From positions 434,001 to 498,000 of the forward strand of contig NZ_FNHE01000002.1 in the NCBI RefSeq assembly GCF_900103785.1: a stretch of DNA of 64,000 nucleotides. Reading direction: 5' to 3'. The notes under the pieces are model-generated. The model was not told where the DNA came from and made no database searches. It saw only the letters and a list, made by a program, of their open reading frames with translations. Both the position numbers and the translations under genes were made by a program. The stretch comes from Geodermatophilus siccatus. Lineage in GTDB: Bacteria; Actinomycetota; Actinomycetes; Mycobacteriales; Geodermatophilaceae. This document shows, in pieces, positions 39,938-50,692 of this stretch. Numbering within the stretch: position 1 is the stretch's first letter; every line of letters begins with the position of its first letter.

Positions 39938-41416
39938 ATGAACGGCGCGAAAGGCCTGACGAACGGCGCGCTCCCGGCCACGAACGGAGCCGTGCTCTCC
40001 GACGACGACCTCAAACGGATCGCCACCGCCCGGGAGCGCTTCGCCGCCGGAGCGGACACCGTCCACGGCGTCCGCTCCGAGATCCTCGTGTCCTGGTACC
40101 GGTGCCGCGAGGAGTACGAGGTCGACCCGGGCCTGGAACGCGCCCCTGCCGCGGCGGAGGGCAGCGCGCACTCGATGGGGCACGACGTGGTGTTCGCCGA
40201 GCTCGGGGGGTGGGCGGCCTGCGCCGCCGGGGAGGTGGACGGCCTCGACGGCCTGGTCACCGTGGCCGACTGCGAGGGCCGCGTCCTGGCCTCCTGGGGC
40301 AGTCGGCGGCTGCTCCGCCTCGCCGCGGACAGCAACCTCGCCGCCTGGTCGATCTGGGCGGAACGGACCAGCGGCACCAACGGCATGGGGACCTCGTTGG
40401 AGAGCCAGCGCCCGGTCCTGGTCCGGGGCCCCGAGCACTGGTGCCGCAGCTTCGACCCCTGGACGTGTGCCGGCGTCGCGGTGCGGGACGTGGTCACGCA
40501 CGAGCCGCTCGCCGTGCTCAACGTCTCCTGCTGGCGCACGCCGCAACCCGGTGCCGTGCTGCCGTGGCTGAGCCGGGTCGCCGCGGCCACCGAGGCCAAG
40601 CTGCGCCAGCGGGCGCGGCACACCGGCACCCTCCTGGCCGCCGCCTTCGCCGACGCCCGGGTGCCGTCCGCGACGCCGCTGGCCGCCGTGGACACGGCCG
40701 GGAAGGTCGTGCTGGCCAACAGCGCGGCCGCCGTCCTGATCGGCACACCCGCCGACACCCCGGCCTACGCCCCGGCGCAGCGGTGGACCCCGCAGGTGCC
40801 CGGGGTGCCCGAGCTGGTGCGCTGGGTCACCGAACGCGCCCGGCAGGACCCCTGCTGGCGCGGGTCGACGCGGGTCTACGTGCCCTTCCTCGGGACCCCC
40901 CTGCCGGTCGCCGTCCGCCCGGTCCTCACCGGGACCCAGGTGATCGGCGCGCTGCTGGCCCTCGGCTCCGCCGACGGGTCCGACGTGGGCGGGTCGGACG
41001 CCGGCGTGCCGGACACCGGGGCGCCGGACGCGGCGACGCCCCCGGGGCGTCCCGGCGCCTCCCTCCCCTGCCCCCGCCTGCCCAGCCGGGTCGTCGCCCT
41101 GCGCGAGGACCGGTGGGTCCTGCTCGACCCGCGCGAGATCCGCTTCGCCGAGACCGACCACAACAACGTCTGGCTCACCACCGACCAGGGACGGCTGCAG
41201 GCCGCCGCCCGGGGTCTGGACCGCCTCGAACAGGACCTCGTGGACAAGGGGTTCCTCCGGGTCCACCGCCGCTTCCTCGTCAACCTGGGCCGGGTGCGGG
41301 AGATCGAGCCGGGCTTCAAGGGGACGCTGTTCCTCGCCACGGACACCCGCGTCCACGAGACCGTCCCGGTCTCCCGCCGGCACGCGCCCTCCGTCCGCCA
41401 GGCCCTCGGGCTGTAG
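39938..41416 (+). CDS. GAF-LytTR transcriptional regulator (AcoR/DhaR-like sensory half)
   Basis: A 492-residue regulator. Residues 35-235 match the sensory part of AcoR/DhaR-type activators: SWYRCREEYEVDPGLERAP, then a GAF domain with WAERTSGTNGMGTSLESQRP and EPLAVLNVSCWR. Residues 250-345 look PAS-like (AAVDTAGKVVLANSAAAVLI). Instead of the sigma-54 AAA domain, residues 380-490 form a LytTR DNA-binding domain: ETDHNNVWLTTDQGRLQAAA and KGFLRVHRRFLVNLGRVREI. LytTR proteins bind direct repeats. It is divergent from the alcohol-oxidation operon and probably activates it. A Pro/Asp/Gly linker separates the halves. Confidence 0.83.
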   Translation: MNGAKGLTNGALPATNGAVLSDDDLKRIATARERFAAGADTVHGVRSEILVSWYRCREEYEVDPGLERAPAAAEGSAHSMGHDVVFAELGGWAACAAGEVDGLDGLVTVADCEGRVLASWGSRRLLRLAADSNLAAWSIWAERTSGTNGMGTSLESQRPVLVRGPEHWCRSFDPWTCAGVAVRDVVTHEPLAVLNVSCWRTPQPGAVLPWLSRVAAATEAKLRQRARHTGTLLAAAFADARVPSATPLAAVDTAGKVVLANSAAAVLIGTPADTPAYAPAQRWTPQVPGVPELVRWVTERARQDPCWRGSTRVYVPFLGTPLPVAVRPVLTGTQVIGALLALGSADGSDVGGSDAGVPDTGAPDAATPPGRPGASLPCPRLPSRVVALREDRWVLLDPREIRFAETDHNNVWLTTDQGRLQAAARGLDRLEQDLVDKGFLRVHRRFLVNLGRVREIEPGFKGTLFLATDTRVHETVPVSRRHAPSVRQALGL

Positions 41417-41437
41417 GCACGTCCTCGGAGGACCGGG

Positions 41438-42634
41438 ATGGCGAGTGCACCCCCCGCCGCACTGACGACGGCACGCGACCTCCTGCGCCACCACCCGCTG
41501 GTCGACGGCCACAACGACCTGGCGTGGCGGATCCGCGAGGGGTCCGGTCTCGACCTGCGCCGGGTGGACCTCGCGGCCCCGGTGGTGGGCACGCACACCG
41601 ACCTGCCGAGGCTGCGGCGGGGTGGGGTCGGCGCCCAGTTCTGGTCGGTCTACGTGCCCGGTGCGCTGCAGGGCGAGGCGGCGCTCGCCACGACCCTCGA
41701 ACAGGTCGACCTCGTGCACCGCATGATCGGCAGGCACCCGGACGACCTGGAGCTGGCGCTGAGCGCCGACGACGTCGAGGGCGCGTTCGCCCGCGGGCGG
41801 ATCGCCTCGCTGCTGGGCGCCGAGGGCGGCCACTCCATCGCCGGTTCGCTGGGCGTCCTCCGGATGCTGCACCGGCTCGGCGTCCGCTACCTGACGCTGA
41901 CGCACAACGTGAACGTCCCCTGGGCCGACTCGGCGACCGACGTCCCCGCCACCGGCGGGCTCAGCGCGTTCGGCGAGGAGGTGGTCCGGGAGATGAACCG
42001 GCTCGGCATGCTGGTCGACCTGTCCCACGTGGCGGACAGCACCGCACGCGACGCGCTCCGGGTCACGGAGGCGCCGGTCGTCTTCTCCCACTCGGGCGCC
42101 CGCGCGGTGTGCGACCACCCGCGCAACGTCCCCGACGACCTCCTCCGCGGACTGGCCGCCAACGGTGGGGTGTGCATGGTGACGTTCGTGTCGGACTTCG
42201 TGTCGCCGGGGTGCCGCGCGTGGGCGCTCGGGCTCCGGGCCGAGGTGGAGCGCCGCGGGCTCGACCCGAGGGACGCCGCCGTGCGGGCCGCGGTGGCGGG
42301 CGAGCACCTCGCCGACCACCCCCGTCCGCGGGCGACGCTGGCCCAGGTCGCCGACCACGTCGAGCACGTGCGGCGGGTGGCCGGCGTCGACCACGTCGGC
42401 CTCGGCGGGGACTACGACGGCGCGGAGGACCTGCCGGAGGGGCTGGAGGACGTCTCCTGCTACCCCGCGCTGATCGCCGAGCTGCTCGATCGGGGGTGGC
42501 GCCGGGACGAGTGCGCCCGGCTGGTCGGCGGCAACGTCCTGCGGGTCCTCCGCGAGGCCGAGGCGCTGGCGCGGTCGGCGTCCGCCCGCCGAGGTCCGTC
42601 CACGGCGCGCATCGAGGACCTCGACCGCGCCTGA
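41438..42634 (+). CDS. Membrane dipeptidase (peptidase M19) family protein
   Basis: A 398-residue M19 dipeptidase. Binuclear zinc ligands are visible in HPLVDGHNDLAW (His-x-Asp), SLLGAEGGHSIAG (bridging Glu), HSGARAVCDHPRN (His pair) and VGLGGDYDGA (Asp). YLTLTHNVNVPWADSATD is a typical substrate-side segment. The family hydrolyses dipeptides, including D-Ala-containing and dehydropeptides. No signal peptide is seen, so it is cytoplasmic. ATG 41438 lies 21 bp after the regulator stop with CGGAGGACCGGG upstream, so the two form an operon, though a functional link is not obvious. Confidence 0.9.
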   Translation: MASAPPAALTTARDLLRHHPLVDGHNDLAWRIREGSGLDLRRVDLAAPVVGTHTDLPRLRRGGVGAQFWSVYVPGALQGEAALATTLEQVDLVHRMIGRHPDDLELALSADDVEGAFARGRIASLLGAEGGHSIAGSLGVLRMLHRLGVRYLTLTHNVNVPWADSATDVPATGGLSAFGEEVVREMNRLGMLVDLSHVADSTARDALRVTEAPVVFSHSGARAVCDHPRNVPDDLLRGLAANGGVCMVTFVSDFVSPGCRAWALGLRAEVERRGLDPRDAAVRAAVAGEHLADHPRPRATLAQVADHVEHVRRVAGVDHVGLGGDYDGAEDLPEGLEDVSCYPALIAELLDRGWRRDECARLVGGNVLRVLREAEALARSASARRGPSTARIEDLDRA

Positions 42635-42647
42635 CCGACCGGCGGGG

Positions 42648-43829
42648 TCAGGCCGCCGCCCGCCCGGGGGCCGGCGGGCGCGGGCGGGCGGGCCGAGCAC
42701 GCGGCTCGGCGAGGCGGGTGAGCACGGGACCGGCCACGGCGAGGACCAGCACGTAGCCGGTGGCCAGCGGCCCGAGCTCGGTCACCCCCGCCGTCACCGC
42801 CAGGCCGGCGATGACGACGGAGAACTCGCCCCGGGCCACCAGGGCCGTCCCGGCGCGCAGCCGGCCGGGCACGGCCACCCCGTCCCGCCGGGCGGCGAAC
42901 CAGCCGGTGGCGACCTTCGTCCCTGCTGTCACGAGGGCCAGCAGCAGGACGGCGGGCAGCACGGGCAGCACCGCGCCCGGGTCGGTGGACAGCCCGAAGG
43001 CGACGAAGAAGATCGCCGCGAACAGGTCGCGCAGCGGCCCCAGGACCGCCCGCGCCCGGTCGGCGACCGCGGTGGGCAGCGCCAGCCCGACCAGGAAGGC
43101 CCCCACCGCGGCCGACGCCCCCGCCGCCTGGGCCAGCCCGGCCACCAGCAGGGTCAGACCCATCAGGCGCAGCAGCACCTGCTCGTCGTCGTCCGAGGCC
43201 AGGAGCCGGCCCAGCCGGTGGCCCTGCCGCTGGGCGGCCAGCAGCGCCAGCCCGACGGCGCCCCCTGCCAGCGCGATGCCCGCCACGGCCGTCGTCGGCC
43301 CACCACCGGCGAGCGCGACGGCGAGCAGCGGGAGGAACAGCGCCATCGCCAGGTCCTCCAGCACCAGCACGGACAGCACCGCGGGGGTCTCCCGGTTGGC
43401 CAGCCTCCCGAGGTCGCCGAGCAACCGGGCGACGATCCCCGACGAGGAGATCCAGGTGACCCCGGCCAGCGCGAGCGCACCCTGCCACGGCAGGCCGAGC
43501 AGCAGCCCCGCCACGAAGCCCGGCGGGGCGTTGAGCAGCAGGTCCACCAGTCCGGACGGACCGTGGTGCCGCAGCGAGGCGAACAGCTCGTCGGCGGTGA
43601 ACTCCAGACCGAGGGCGAGCAGCAGCAGGACCACGCCGACCTCCGCGGCCGCCTCGATGAACGGCTCCGAGGTCGTCAGCGGGGCGATGCCGCCCTCCCC
43701 CAGCGCGAGCGCGGCCAGCAGGACGAACGGCACGGACGACAGGCCCAGCCGGCGGGCCAGCAGCCCGATGAGGGACAGCCCGACGAACAGCAGGCCCAGT
43801 TCGAGCAGCAGCTGGGCGACGTGGTCCAT
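42648..43829 (-). CDS. KefC/CPA2-like cation:proton antiporter
   Basis: A 393-residue integral membrane protein with about 12 helices, matching the Na/H exchanger (CPA2) domain without the C-terminal RCK domain of KefB/C. Landmarks: LLLLALGLEFTADELFASLR, GLPWQGALALAGVTWISSSG, AVLSVLVLEDLAMALFLPLL (with the conserved Glu-Asp pair) and RDLFAAIFFVAFGLSTDPGA. It pairs with the separate TrkA-C protein 7 bp upstream, as in the KhtTU and AmhT systems that expel K+ or NH4+ in exchange for protons. It is the last gene of the unit 46391-42648, whose promoter carries DosR-type sites. Confidence 0.9.
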   Translation of the reverse strand: MDHVAQLLLELGLLFVGLSLIGLLARRLGLSSVPFVLLAALALGEGGIAPLTTSEPFIEAAAEVGVVLLLLALGLEFTADELFASLRHHGPSGLVDLLLNAPPGFVAGLLLGLPWQGALALAGVTWISSSGIVARLLGDLGRLANRETPAVLSVLVLEDLAMALFLPLLAVALAGGGPTTAVAGIALAGGAVGLALLAAQRQGHRLGRLLASDDDEQVLLRLMGLTLLVAGLAQAAGASAAVGAFLVGLALPTAVADRARAVLGPLRDLFAAIFFVAFGLSTDPGAVLPVLPAVLLLALVTAGTKVATGWFAARRDGVAVPGRLRAGTALVARGEFSVVIAGLAVTAGVTELGPLATGYVLVLAVAGPVLTRLAEPRARPARPRPPAPGRAAA

Positions 43830-43836
43830 CGACGCC

Positions 43837-44322
43837 CTACGCGGGCTCGTCCAGGCGCCGTTCCAGGTCCGCCAGCCCGCGCGCCGACCCGATGGCCACG
43901 ACGACGTCCCCCGGGTGCAGCAGGTCGCCCGGCCCCGGGGAGGGGACGACGTCGGCGTCCCGCACGATCGCCACGACGGAGCAGCCGGTCAGCGTGCGGG
44001 CCCGCGTGTCCCCCAGCGGCCGGCCGGCGAAGCGCGAGCCCTCGCGGATCGGGAACCGTCCCGACTCCAGCCCCGGGACCTCGCGGGACAGGTCCGCGAA
44101 GCGCTGCGTCAGCCGGGGAGCCCCGAGCACCTCGGCCACGGCGTCGACCTCGTCCGGTTCCAGCCGCAGCACGCCCCGCGCCCGGTCGGGGTCGCGACGG
44201 TCGTAGACGGCGACCTCGGCCGTGCCCTCCCGGTCGAGGACGATGGCGAGGACCTCGCCGGAGCGGGTCCGCAGCCGGTAACGGACGCCGACGCCCGGCA
44301 GCATGGTCTCCTCGAGGTCCAC
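43837..44322 (-). CDS. Cation:proton antiporter regulatory subunit (KhtT-like, TrkA-C domain)
   Basis: A 161-residue protein. The N-terminal part, VDLEETMLPGVGVRYRLRTR, is characteristic of KhtT-like subunits (with GTG read as Met). Residues 75-160 form a TrkA-C (RCK_C) domain, SRFAGRPLGDTRARTLTGCS and PGPGDLLHPGDVVVAIG, that binds a regulatory ligand. It gates the antiporter encoded directly downstream. GTG 44322 fits the family's N-terminus; an ATG at 44304 has a closer GAGGAG but would remove conserved residues. Confidence 0.85.
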   Translation of the reverse strand: MDLEETMLPGVGVRYRLRTRSGEVLAIVLDREGTAEVAVYDRRDPDRARGVLRLEPDEVDAVAEVLGAPRLTQRFADLSREVPGLESGRFPIREGSRFAGRPLGDTRARTLTGCSVVAIVRDADVVPSPGPGDLLHPGDVVVAIGSARGLADLERRLDEPA

Positions 44323-44368
44323 AGCCGCATGGTGGCAGACCAGCGGCTGCGTACCGGGCGGCCGGTGC

Positions 44369-45367
44369 TCAGGTGTGCAGGACCGCCGCCCCGCCGAACC
44401 GTCCGTGGGCCAGGTCCGACAGCGCCCGCGGGGCGTCGTCCATGGGGTAGGCGACGGTGGTGGCGCGGACGCCGAGGCGGCCGGCCAGCCGGAGGAACTC
44501 CTCGCCGTCGCGGCGGGTGTTGGCCGTGACGCTGCGCAGCCGGCGCTCGCCGAACAGCTCGGCGGCGTAGTCCAGCGCGGGGATGCGGGAGAGCCAGATG
44601 CCGGCGACGGCCAGTGTGGCGCCGCGGTCCAGCGCGCGCAGGGCCACGGGGACCAGCTCGCCGGCCGGGGCGAACAGGATCGCGCCGTCCAGCGGCTCGG
44701 GTGGGGGGTCGGTCGCCGTCCCCACCGAGTCCACGCCGAGCTGCTCGGCCAGCCGCCGGTTGTGCTCGCCGCGGGTGAGGACGTGCACCCGCAGCCCCTG
44801 CGCGAGCGCGACCTGGGCGGTGAGGTGGGCGCTGCCGCCGAAGCCGTAGACGCCGAGCCGGCCCCCGGGTGGCACGTCGGCGCACCGCAGCGCCCGGTAG
44901 CCGATGATCCCGGCGCACAGGAGCGGCGCGGCCCGCTCGTCGCCCAGCCCGTCCGGCAGCGGGTAGGCGAAGGACTCGTCGACGAGGCAGGCGTCGGCGT
45001 AGCCGCCGTCGACGTCCCAGCCGGTGAAGACCGGCGCGGTGCAGAGGTTCTCCTCGCCGCGCCGGCAGAACCGGCAGCTGCCGTCGGTGCTGCCCAGCCA
45101 GGGCACCCCGACCCGCTGCCCCACGGTGAACCGGGTGGCGCCCGGGCCGCGGGCCGAGACGCGCCCGACCACCTCGTGCCCCGGCGTCACCGCGGCCCGC
45201 CGGGGCGGCAGGTCCCCCTCGGCCAGGTGCAGGTCGGTGCGGCACACGCCGCAGCAGGACACGTCGACCCGCACCTGCCCCGGCCCGGGCACCGGCTCCT
45301 CCCGGTCGACCCGCCGCAGGGGCCCGCTGTCGACCTGGCCCGGCGTACCGACCACCCAGGCACGCAC
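44369..45367 (-). CDS. Zinc-binding alcohol dehydrogenase in the stress operon
   Basis: A 332-residue medium-chain dehydrogenase. Catalytic zinc: Cys in CCGVCRTDLHL and the GHE in PGHEVVGRV; structural Cys in STDGSCRFCRRGEENLC; LLCAGIIGYRALR holds the third catalytic ligand; GFGGSAHL is the Rossmann loop. LCAGIIGYR is typical of AdhA/AdhP-like enzymes of actinobacteria that are often hypoxia- or stress-induced. GTG 45367 was chosen because a GGGGGA stretch precedes it and the sequence starts VRAWVVGTPG like the family. It lies 22 bp downstream of the universal stress protein gene and in the same unit. Confidence 0.87.
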   Translation of the reverse strand: MRAWVVGTPGQVDSGPLRRVDREEPVPGPGQVRVDVSCCGVCRTDLHLAEGDLPPRRAAVTPGHEVVGRVSARGPGATRFTVGQRVGVPWLGSTDGSCRFCRRGEENLCTAPVFTGWDVDGGYADACLVDESFAYPLPDGLGDERAAPLLCAGIIGYRALRCADVPPGGRLGVYGFGGSAHLTAQVALAQGLRVHVLTRGEHNRRLAEQLGVDSVGTATDPPPEPLDGAILFAPAGELVPVALRALDRGATLAVAGIWLSRIPALDYAAELFGERRLRSVTANTRRDGEEFLRLAGRLGVRATTVAYPMDDAPRALSDLAHGRFGGAAVLHT

Positions 45368-45389
45368 CGCCAATCCCCCGGCCGGCGGG

Positions 45390-46391
45390 TCAGGCGCGGG
45401 CCGGGACGCCGGCTGCCTGCTCGGGCACGACCACGCCGGACGGCTCCGGACGGACCACCAGCACCGGGCAGGAGGCGTGCACCACGCAGTGCAGGGCCAC
45501 CGAGCCCAGGACCATGCCGGCCAGGCGGCTCCGGCTCCGGCTGCCCACGACGAGCAGCTCGGCGCCCTCCGCCCGGCGCACCAGCACCTCGCCGGCGGGG
45601 CCCACCTCGGCCACCACGGAGACGTCCTGGCCGAGGGGCGCGCCGAGGACCTCGGCCACGAGGCGCTCGACGCGACCCCGGAACTCCGGCACGGACTCGT
45701 CGAACGGCGGCGGGACGACGGCGACGACGTCGCTCCAGTAGACGACCGGCTGGTACGCGGCGACCACCTCGAGGGCCGCCCCCCGGCGCCCGGCCTCCTC
45801 CGCCGCCCGCGCCAGCGCGGTGCGGGCCACCGGTGAGTCGTCGAAGCCCACGACCACGCGCGCGGCGGCCGGCTGCAGCGGCGCGTGCACGACGACGACC
45901 GCGCAGGGCGCGTGGGTGGAGCAGTGCAGGGCCACCGACCCCAGCAGGGTGCTGCGGACGCCGCCCCGCCCGCGGCTGCCCACGACGAGCAGGCGCGCAC
46001 CCCGGGCCAGGTGCACCAGGTGCTCGGCGGGCTCCCCCGCGGCGATCGTGAAGGACACCTCGACCGCCGCGGCGCGCGGCACCGCGGTCACCGCCGGGTC
46101 GCTCATCGCCCGGGCGACGAAGGCGCGGGCGCGCGCCTCGGTGTCCGACCGGAGGGTCTCGACCCGGCGGGGGTCGATCAGGAGCGGGTCGTTCCAGTGG
46201 TCGCCGACCGGGAAGGCGCTGACCACCTCGACGTCCGCGCCCGAGCGGGCCGCCTCCGCGAGGGCCCAGACCAGAGCGGCGAAGGCGCCGGGCGAGCCGT
46301 CGACACCGACCACGACCCGGGCGCTGCCCGGTGCGCCACCCCCGTCGTCCGCGCGTCCGGCCGTCCCCGTGCCCGTCGCCTCACCTGTCAT
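45390..46391 (-). CDS. Universal stress protein with tandem USP domains
   Basis: A 333-residue protein with two USP domains. The first opens VVVGVDGSPGAFAALVWALA and closes with the ATP loop GSRGRGGVRSTLLGSVALHC; the second opens VVVGFDDSPVARTALARAAE and closes GSRSRSRLAGMVLGSVALHC. G-2x-G-9x-G(S/T) motifs suggest ATP binding in both. Tandem USPs of this length are among the most strongly DosR-controlled proteins of mycobacteria. ATG 46391 follows AGGGG by 10 nt; a GTG 9 nt upstream has no ribosome site. It is the first gene of the operon reaching to 42648, behind three DosR-type boxes. Confidence 0.92.
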   Translation of the reverse strand: MTGEATGTGTAGRADDGGGAPGSARVVVGVDGSPGAFAALVWALAEAARSGADVEVVSAFPVGDHWNDPLLIDPRRVETLRSDTEARARAFVARAMSDPAVTAVPRAAAVEVSFTIAAGEPAEHLVHLARGARLLVVGSRGRGGVRSTLLGSVALHCSTHAPCAVVVVHAPLQPAAARVVVGFDDSPVARTALARAAEEAGRRGAALEVVAAYQPVVYWSDVVAVVPPPFDESVPEFRGRVERLVAEVLGAPLGQDVSVVAEVGPAGEVLVRRAEGAELLVVGSRSRSRLAGMVLGSVALHCVVHASCPVLVVRPEPSGVVVPEQAAGVPARA

Positions 46392-46484
46392 GCCGTCCAC
46401 CCCTGCCCGCTGGTCCGGTGCTTGCCGGGTCGAGCCTGGCCCGGCACGCCCGGCCGGGACCGCGGTCGGTCGACCCGGCCCCGG

Positions 46485-46592
46485 GGGACCTTCGACCCGA
46501 CCCTCGGTGGGCAGGGGCTCCCGTCCCTCCGCCGGGGAGGGACGGAGGTCCCGTCCGAGGTGCGCCCGCCGACCCTGGGGGACCGCCGGGCC
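46485..46592. promoter_or_regulatory. Three DosR/DevR-type boxes in a divergent promoter
   Basis: Boxes fitting GGGAC-N4-GNCCC: GGGACCTTCGACCC (46485-46498), GGGACGGAGGTCCC (46539-46552, a perfect 5-4-5 palindrome) and GGGACCGCCGGGCC (46579-46592, one mismatch). The last lies directly before a TAGCGT that could be the -10 of the CBS gene. CCGTCCCTCC/GGAGGGACGG (46521-46530/46535-46544) adds a 10-bp inverted repeat. The region serves the USP operon (-) and the CBS-BON gene (+). Confidence 0.75.
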
Positions 46593-46636
46593 GGCTTCTA
46601 GCGTCCGGCACGAGGACCCGCCGTGGAGGAGGAGCC

Positions 46637-47305
46637 GTGCAGGCCAGAGACGTCATGACCCGCCAGGTCGTCACCGTCGGACCGGAGACCTCCGCCAGGT
46701 ACGCGGCGGAGGTGATGGCCGAGCACGGCTTCGCGGCACTGCCCGTCGTCGACGAGGACGACCGGCTCGTCGGCATCGTCGCCGAGGCCGACGTCCTCCG
46801 GGACCGCATGCCGCCGGACCCCCGGCTCCACCTGCGCCGCGACGGGGAGGCGCCGGCAGCAGCCCCGTCCGTCCTCGTACACGGGGTGATGACCGGCGAC
46901 GTCCGGTCGGTCGAGGCCACGGCCGATGTCGCCGACGTCGCGCGGCTCTTCGTCGACGAGCGACTGCGCAGCGTGCCCGTGGTCGACCGCGACCGACTGG
47001 TCGGCATCGTGAGCCGTCGCGACCTGCTGCGGGTCCTGGTCCGTCCGGACGAGGAGATCCGGCACGAGCTGCTGCGACTGGTGGAGGGCTACACCGGTGC
47101 GCTCGACGCATGGGACGTCACGGTCAGCGAGGGGGTGGCCACCATCCGGCGCACCCGTGGCCGCCCGGAGCCGACGGCCGAGGTCGAGCAGCAGGCACTC
47201 TCCGCGCTCGCCCGGACGGTCGGCGGGGTCGTGGGGGCCCGGGTCCTGCCGGCCGGCGACGTCCGGGCCTCGGACGTGACCACCGCGGTCCCCACGCCTC
47301 CCTGA
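46637..47305 (+). CDS. CBS domain pair plus BON domain protein
   Basis: A 222-residue protein. Two CBS motifs, about 7-60 (VMTRQVVTVGPETSARYAAE, LVGIVAEADVL) and 80-135 (VMTGDVRSVEATADVADVAR, LVGIVSRRDLLRVL), should bind adenine nucleotides. Residues 140-205 form a BON domain (EEIRHELLRLVE, VTVSEGVATIRRT). CBS proteins of this kind (hypoxic response protein type) are common members of DosR regulons. GTG 46637 follows GGAGGAGGAGCC. It precedes the USP stub by 10 bp and lies downstream of three DosR-type boxes. Confidence 0.88.
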   Translation: MQARDVMTRQVVTVGPETSARYAAEVMAEHGFAALPVVDEDDRLVGIVAEADVLRDRMPPDPRLHLRRDGEAPAAAPSVLVHGVMTGDVRSVEATADVADVARLFVDERLRSVPVVDRDRLVGIVSRRDLLRVLVRPDEEIRHELLRLVEGYTGALDAWDVTVSEGVATIRRTRGRPEPTAEVEQQALSALARTVGGVVGARVLPAGDVRASDVTTAVPTPP

Positions 47306-47315
47306 GTCCACGACC

Positions 47316-47417
47316 ATGACGACATCGCTCTCCCCCGGTCCCGTGGTCGTCGGCGTCGACGGCTCGGACGGCGGCCGGGCGGGTCCCGGGGCCGTGGGCG
47401 CTGGGCCCTCCTGCTGA
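47316..47417 (+). pseudogene. Universal stress protein stub
   Basis: ATG 47316 starts MTTSLSPGPVVVGVDGSDGG, the exact N-terminal strand and ATP-binding Asp loop of a USP, then RAGPGAVGAGPSC and a TGA after 33 codons. A normal USP domain has about 140 residues. The remainder of the gene has been lost; the gap to the next gene is only 22 bp, so the deletion removed everything after the first strand. Confidence 0.8.
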
Positions 47418-47439
47418 CCGTCGAGCGGAGAGGACCACC

Positions 47440-49708
<2,269 letters not shown>

Positions 49709-49742
49709 GAGTGGACCCGGCGTCGACCGGTCGCCGGAGCGG

Positions 49743-50396
49743 TCAGCCGCTGCGCGGGGGCGCCGTGCCGCCGCGCAGCTCGGTGGCCAGGACCGCCGCC
49801 TGGGTGCGGCGCTCCAGGCCCAGCTTGGCCAGCAGGTGGGAGACGTAGTTCTTGACCGTCTTCTCGGCGAGGAACATGCGCTCGCCGATCTGCCGGTTGG
49901 TGAGCCCCTCCCCGATCAGGTCCAGCACGGTGCGCTCCTGCTCGCTGAGCCTGGCCAGCGGACCGGCCGGCTCCGCGGCCCGGCGGAGCCGCTCCATCAC
50001 CGCGGTCGCCGCCATGGGGTCCAGCAGCGAACCACCGGCCGCCACGGTCCGCACGCCGGTGACCAGGTCCTGGCCCAGGATCTGCTTGAGCAGGTACCCC
50101 GAGGCGCCCGCCATGATCGCCTCGAAGAGCGCCTCGTCGTCGCTGTAGCTCGTCAGCATGACCACCTTGAGCTGCGGCATCCTCGACCGCAGCTCACGGC
50201 AGACCGTGACGCCGTCCCCGTCCGGCAGCCGGACGTCGAGGATGGCGACGTCCGGCTTCAGCGCGGGCACCCGGGCCAGGGCCTCCGAGGCGTTCTTCGC
50301 CTCGCCCACGACCTCGATGCCCGGGTCCGCAGCGAGCACGTCCGCCACGCCACGGCGGACCACCTCGTGGTCGTCCAGCAGGAAGACCCTGACCAC
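49743..50396 (-). CDS. devR: DevR/DosR-like response regulator (NarL family)
   Basis: A 217-residue response regulator, the same length as mycobacterial DevR. Receiver: [14 protein letters not shown] with the acidic pair Asp8-Asp9, phospho-acceptor Asp54 in [11 protein letters not shown], Thr/Ser in [10 protein letters not shown] and Lys in GYLLKQI. LuxR-type output: [20 protein letters not shown] then [23 protein letters not shown] 50396 gives the family start VVRVFLLDD and has GAGGG 8 nt upstream; an earlier GTG would add an untypical head. Its promoter and that of the phosphoketolase share a region with two DosR-type boxes, so it may control itself. Confidence 0.92.
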   Translation of the reverse strand: MVRVFLLDDHEVVRRGVADVLAADPGIEVVGEAKNASEALARVPALKPDVAILDVRLPDGDGVTVCRELRSRMPQLKVVMLTSYSDDEALFEAIMAGASGYLLKQILGQDLVTGVRTVAAGGSLLDPMAATAVMERLRRAAEPAGPLARLSEQERTVLDLIGEGLTNRQIGERMFLAEKTVKNYVSHLLAKLGLERRTQAAVLATELRGGTAPPRSG

Positions 50397-50511
50397 CCCG
50401 GTTCCCTCGGTCACCAGCCACCCACTCCCTCGCGCCACCGCAGCCCCGCCTCCGCCGGCACGCCGCCGCGCGGCCGTCGCGACAGGCTAGGCGCACCACC
50501 GGGTCCGCACG

Positions 50512-50627
50512 GCAGGGACCAAGGCCCCGCTCGCCGGGGCCTTGGTCACCCGGAGGGGACGCCGGCGTGCTCCAAGACCGGCGGCTGTCGCGGAGCGAAG
50601 GGCACGTCGATCCGGGACCTAGGCCCC
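50512..50627. promoter_or_regulatory. Two DosR-type boxes between devR-like and phosphoketolase genes
   Basis: GGGACCAAGGCCCC (50512-50525) and GGGACCTAGGCCCC (50614-50627) both fit GGGAC-N4-GCCCC. The first is nearer the regulator, where CCTAGCC on the minus strand at about 50485-50491 could be its -10. The second ends 65 bp before the phosphoketolase ATG. Confidence 0.7.
50514..50544. repeat. 13-bp inverted repeat overlapping a DosR-type box
   Basis: GACCAAGGCCCCG (50514-50526) and CGGGGCCTTGGTC (50532-50544) are perfect 13-bp arms around CTCGC. It lies in a divergent promoter, not at a gene end, so it is more likely two opposed half-overlapping binding sites than a terminator. Confidence 0.6.
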
Positions 50628-50692
50628 CGTCGCCGCGGCGCCGACGTCCGCAGCATCGGGACCAGTCCCCGACACCACCCTGGAGCCCCACG

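Noticed and set aside
39731..42700. A 989-codon minus-strand open frame
   Set aside because: Antisense to the GAF-LytTR and M19 genes, which are clearly coding; no domain seen.
46456..46469. Fourth possible DosR box, GGGACCGCGGTCGG
   Set aside because: The right half lacks the final CC; too weak to count with the three better boxes beside it.
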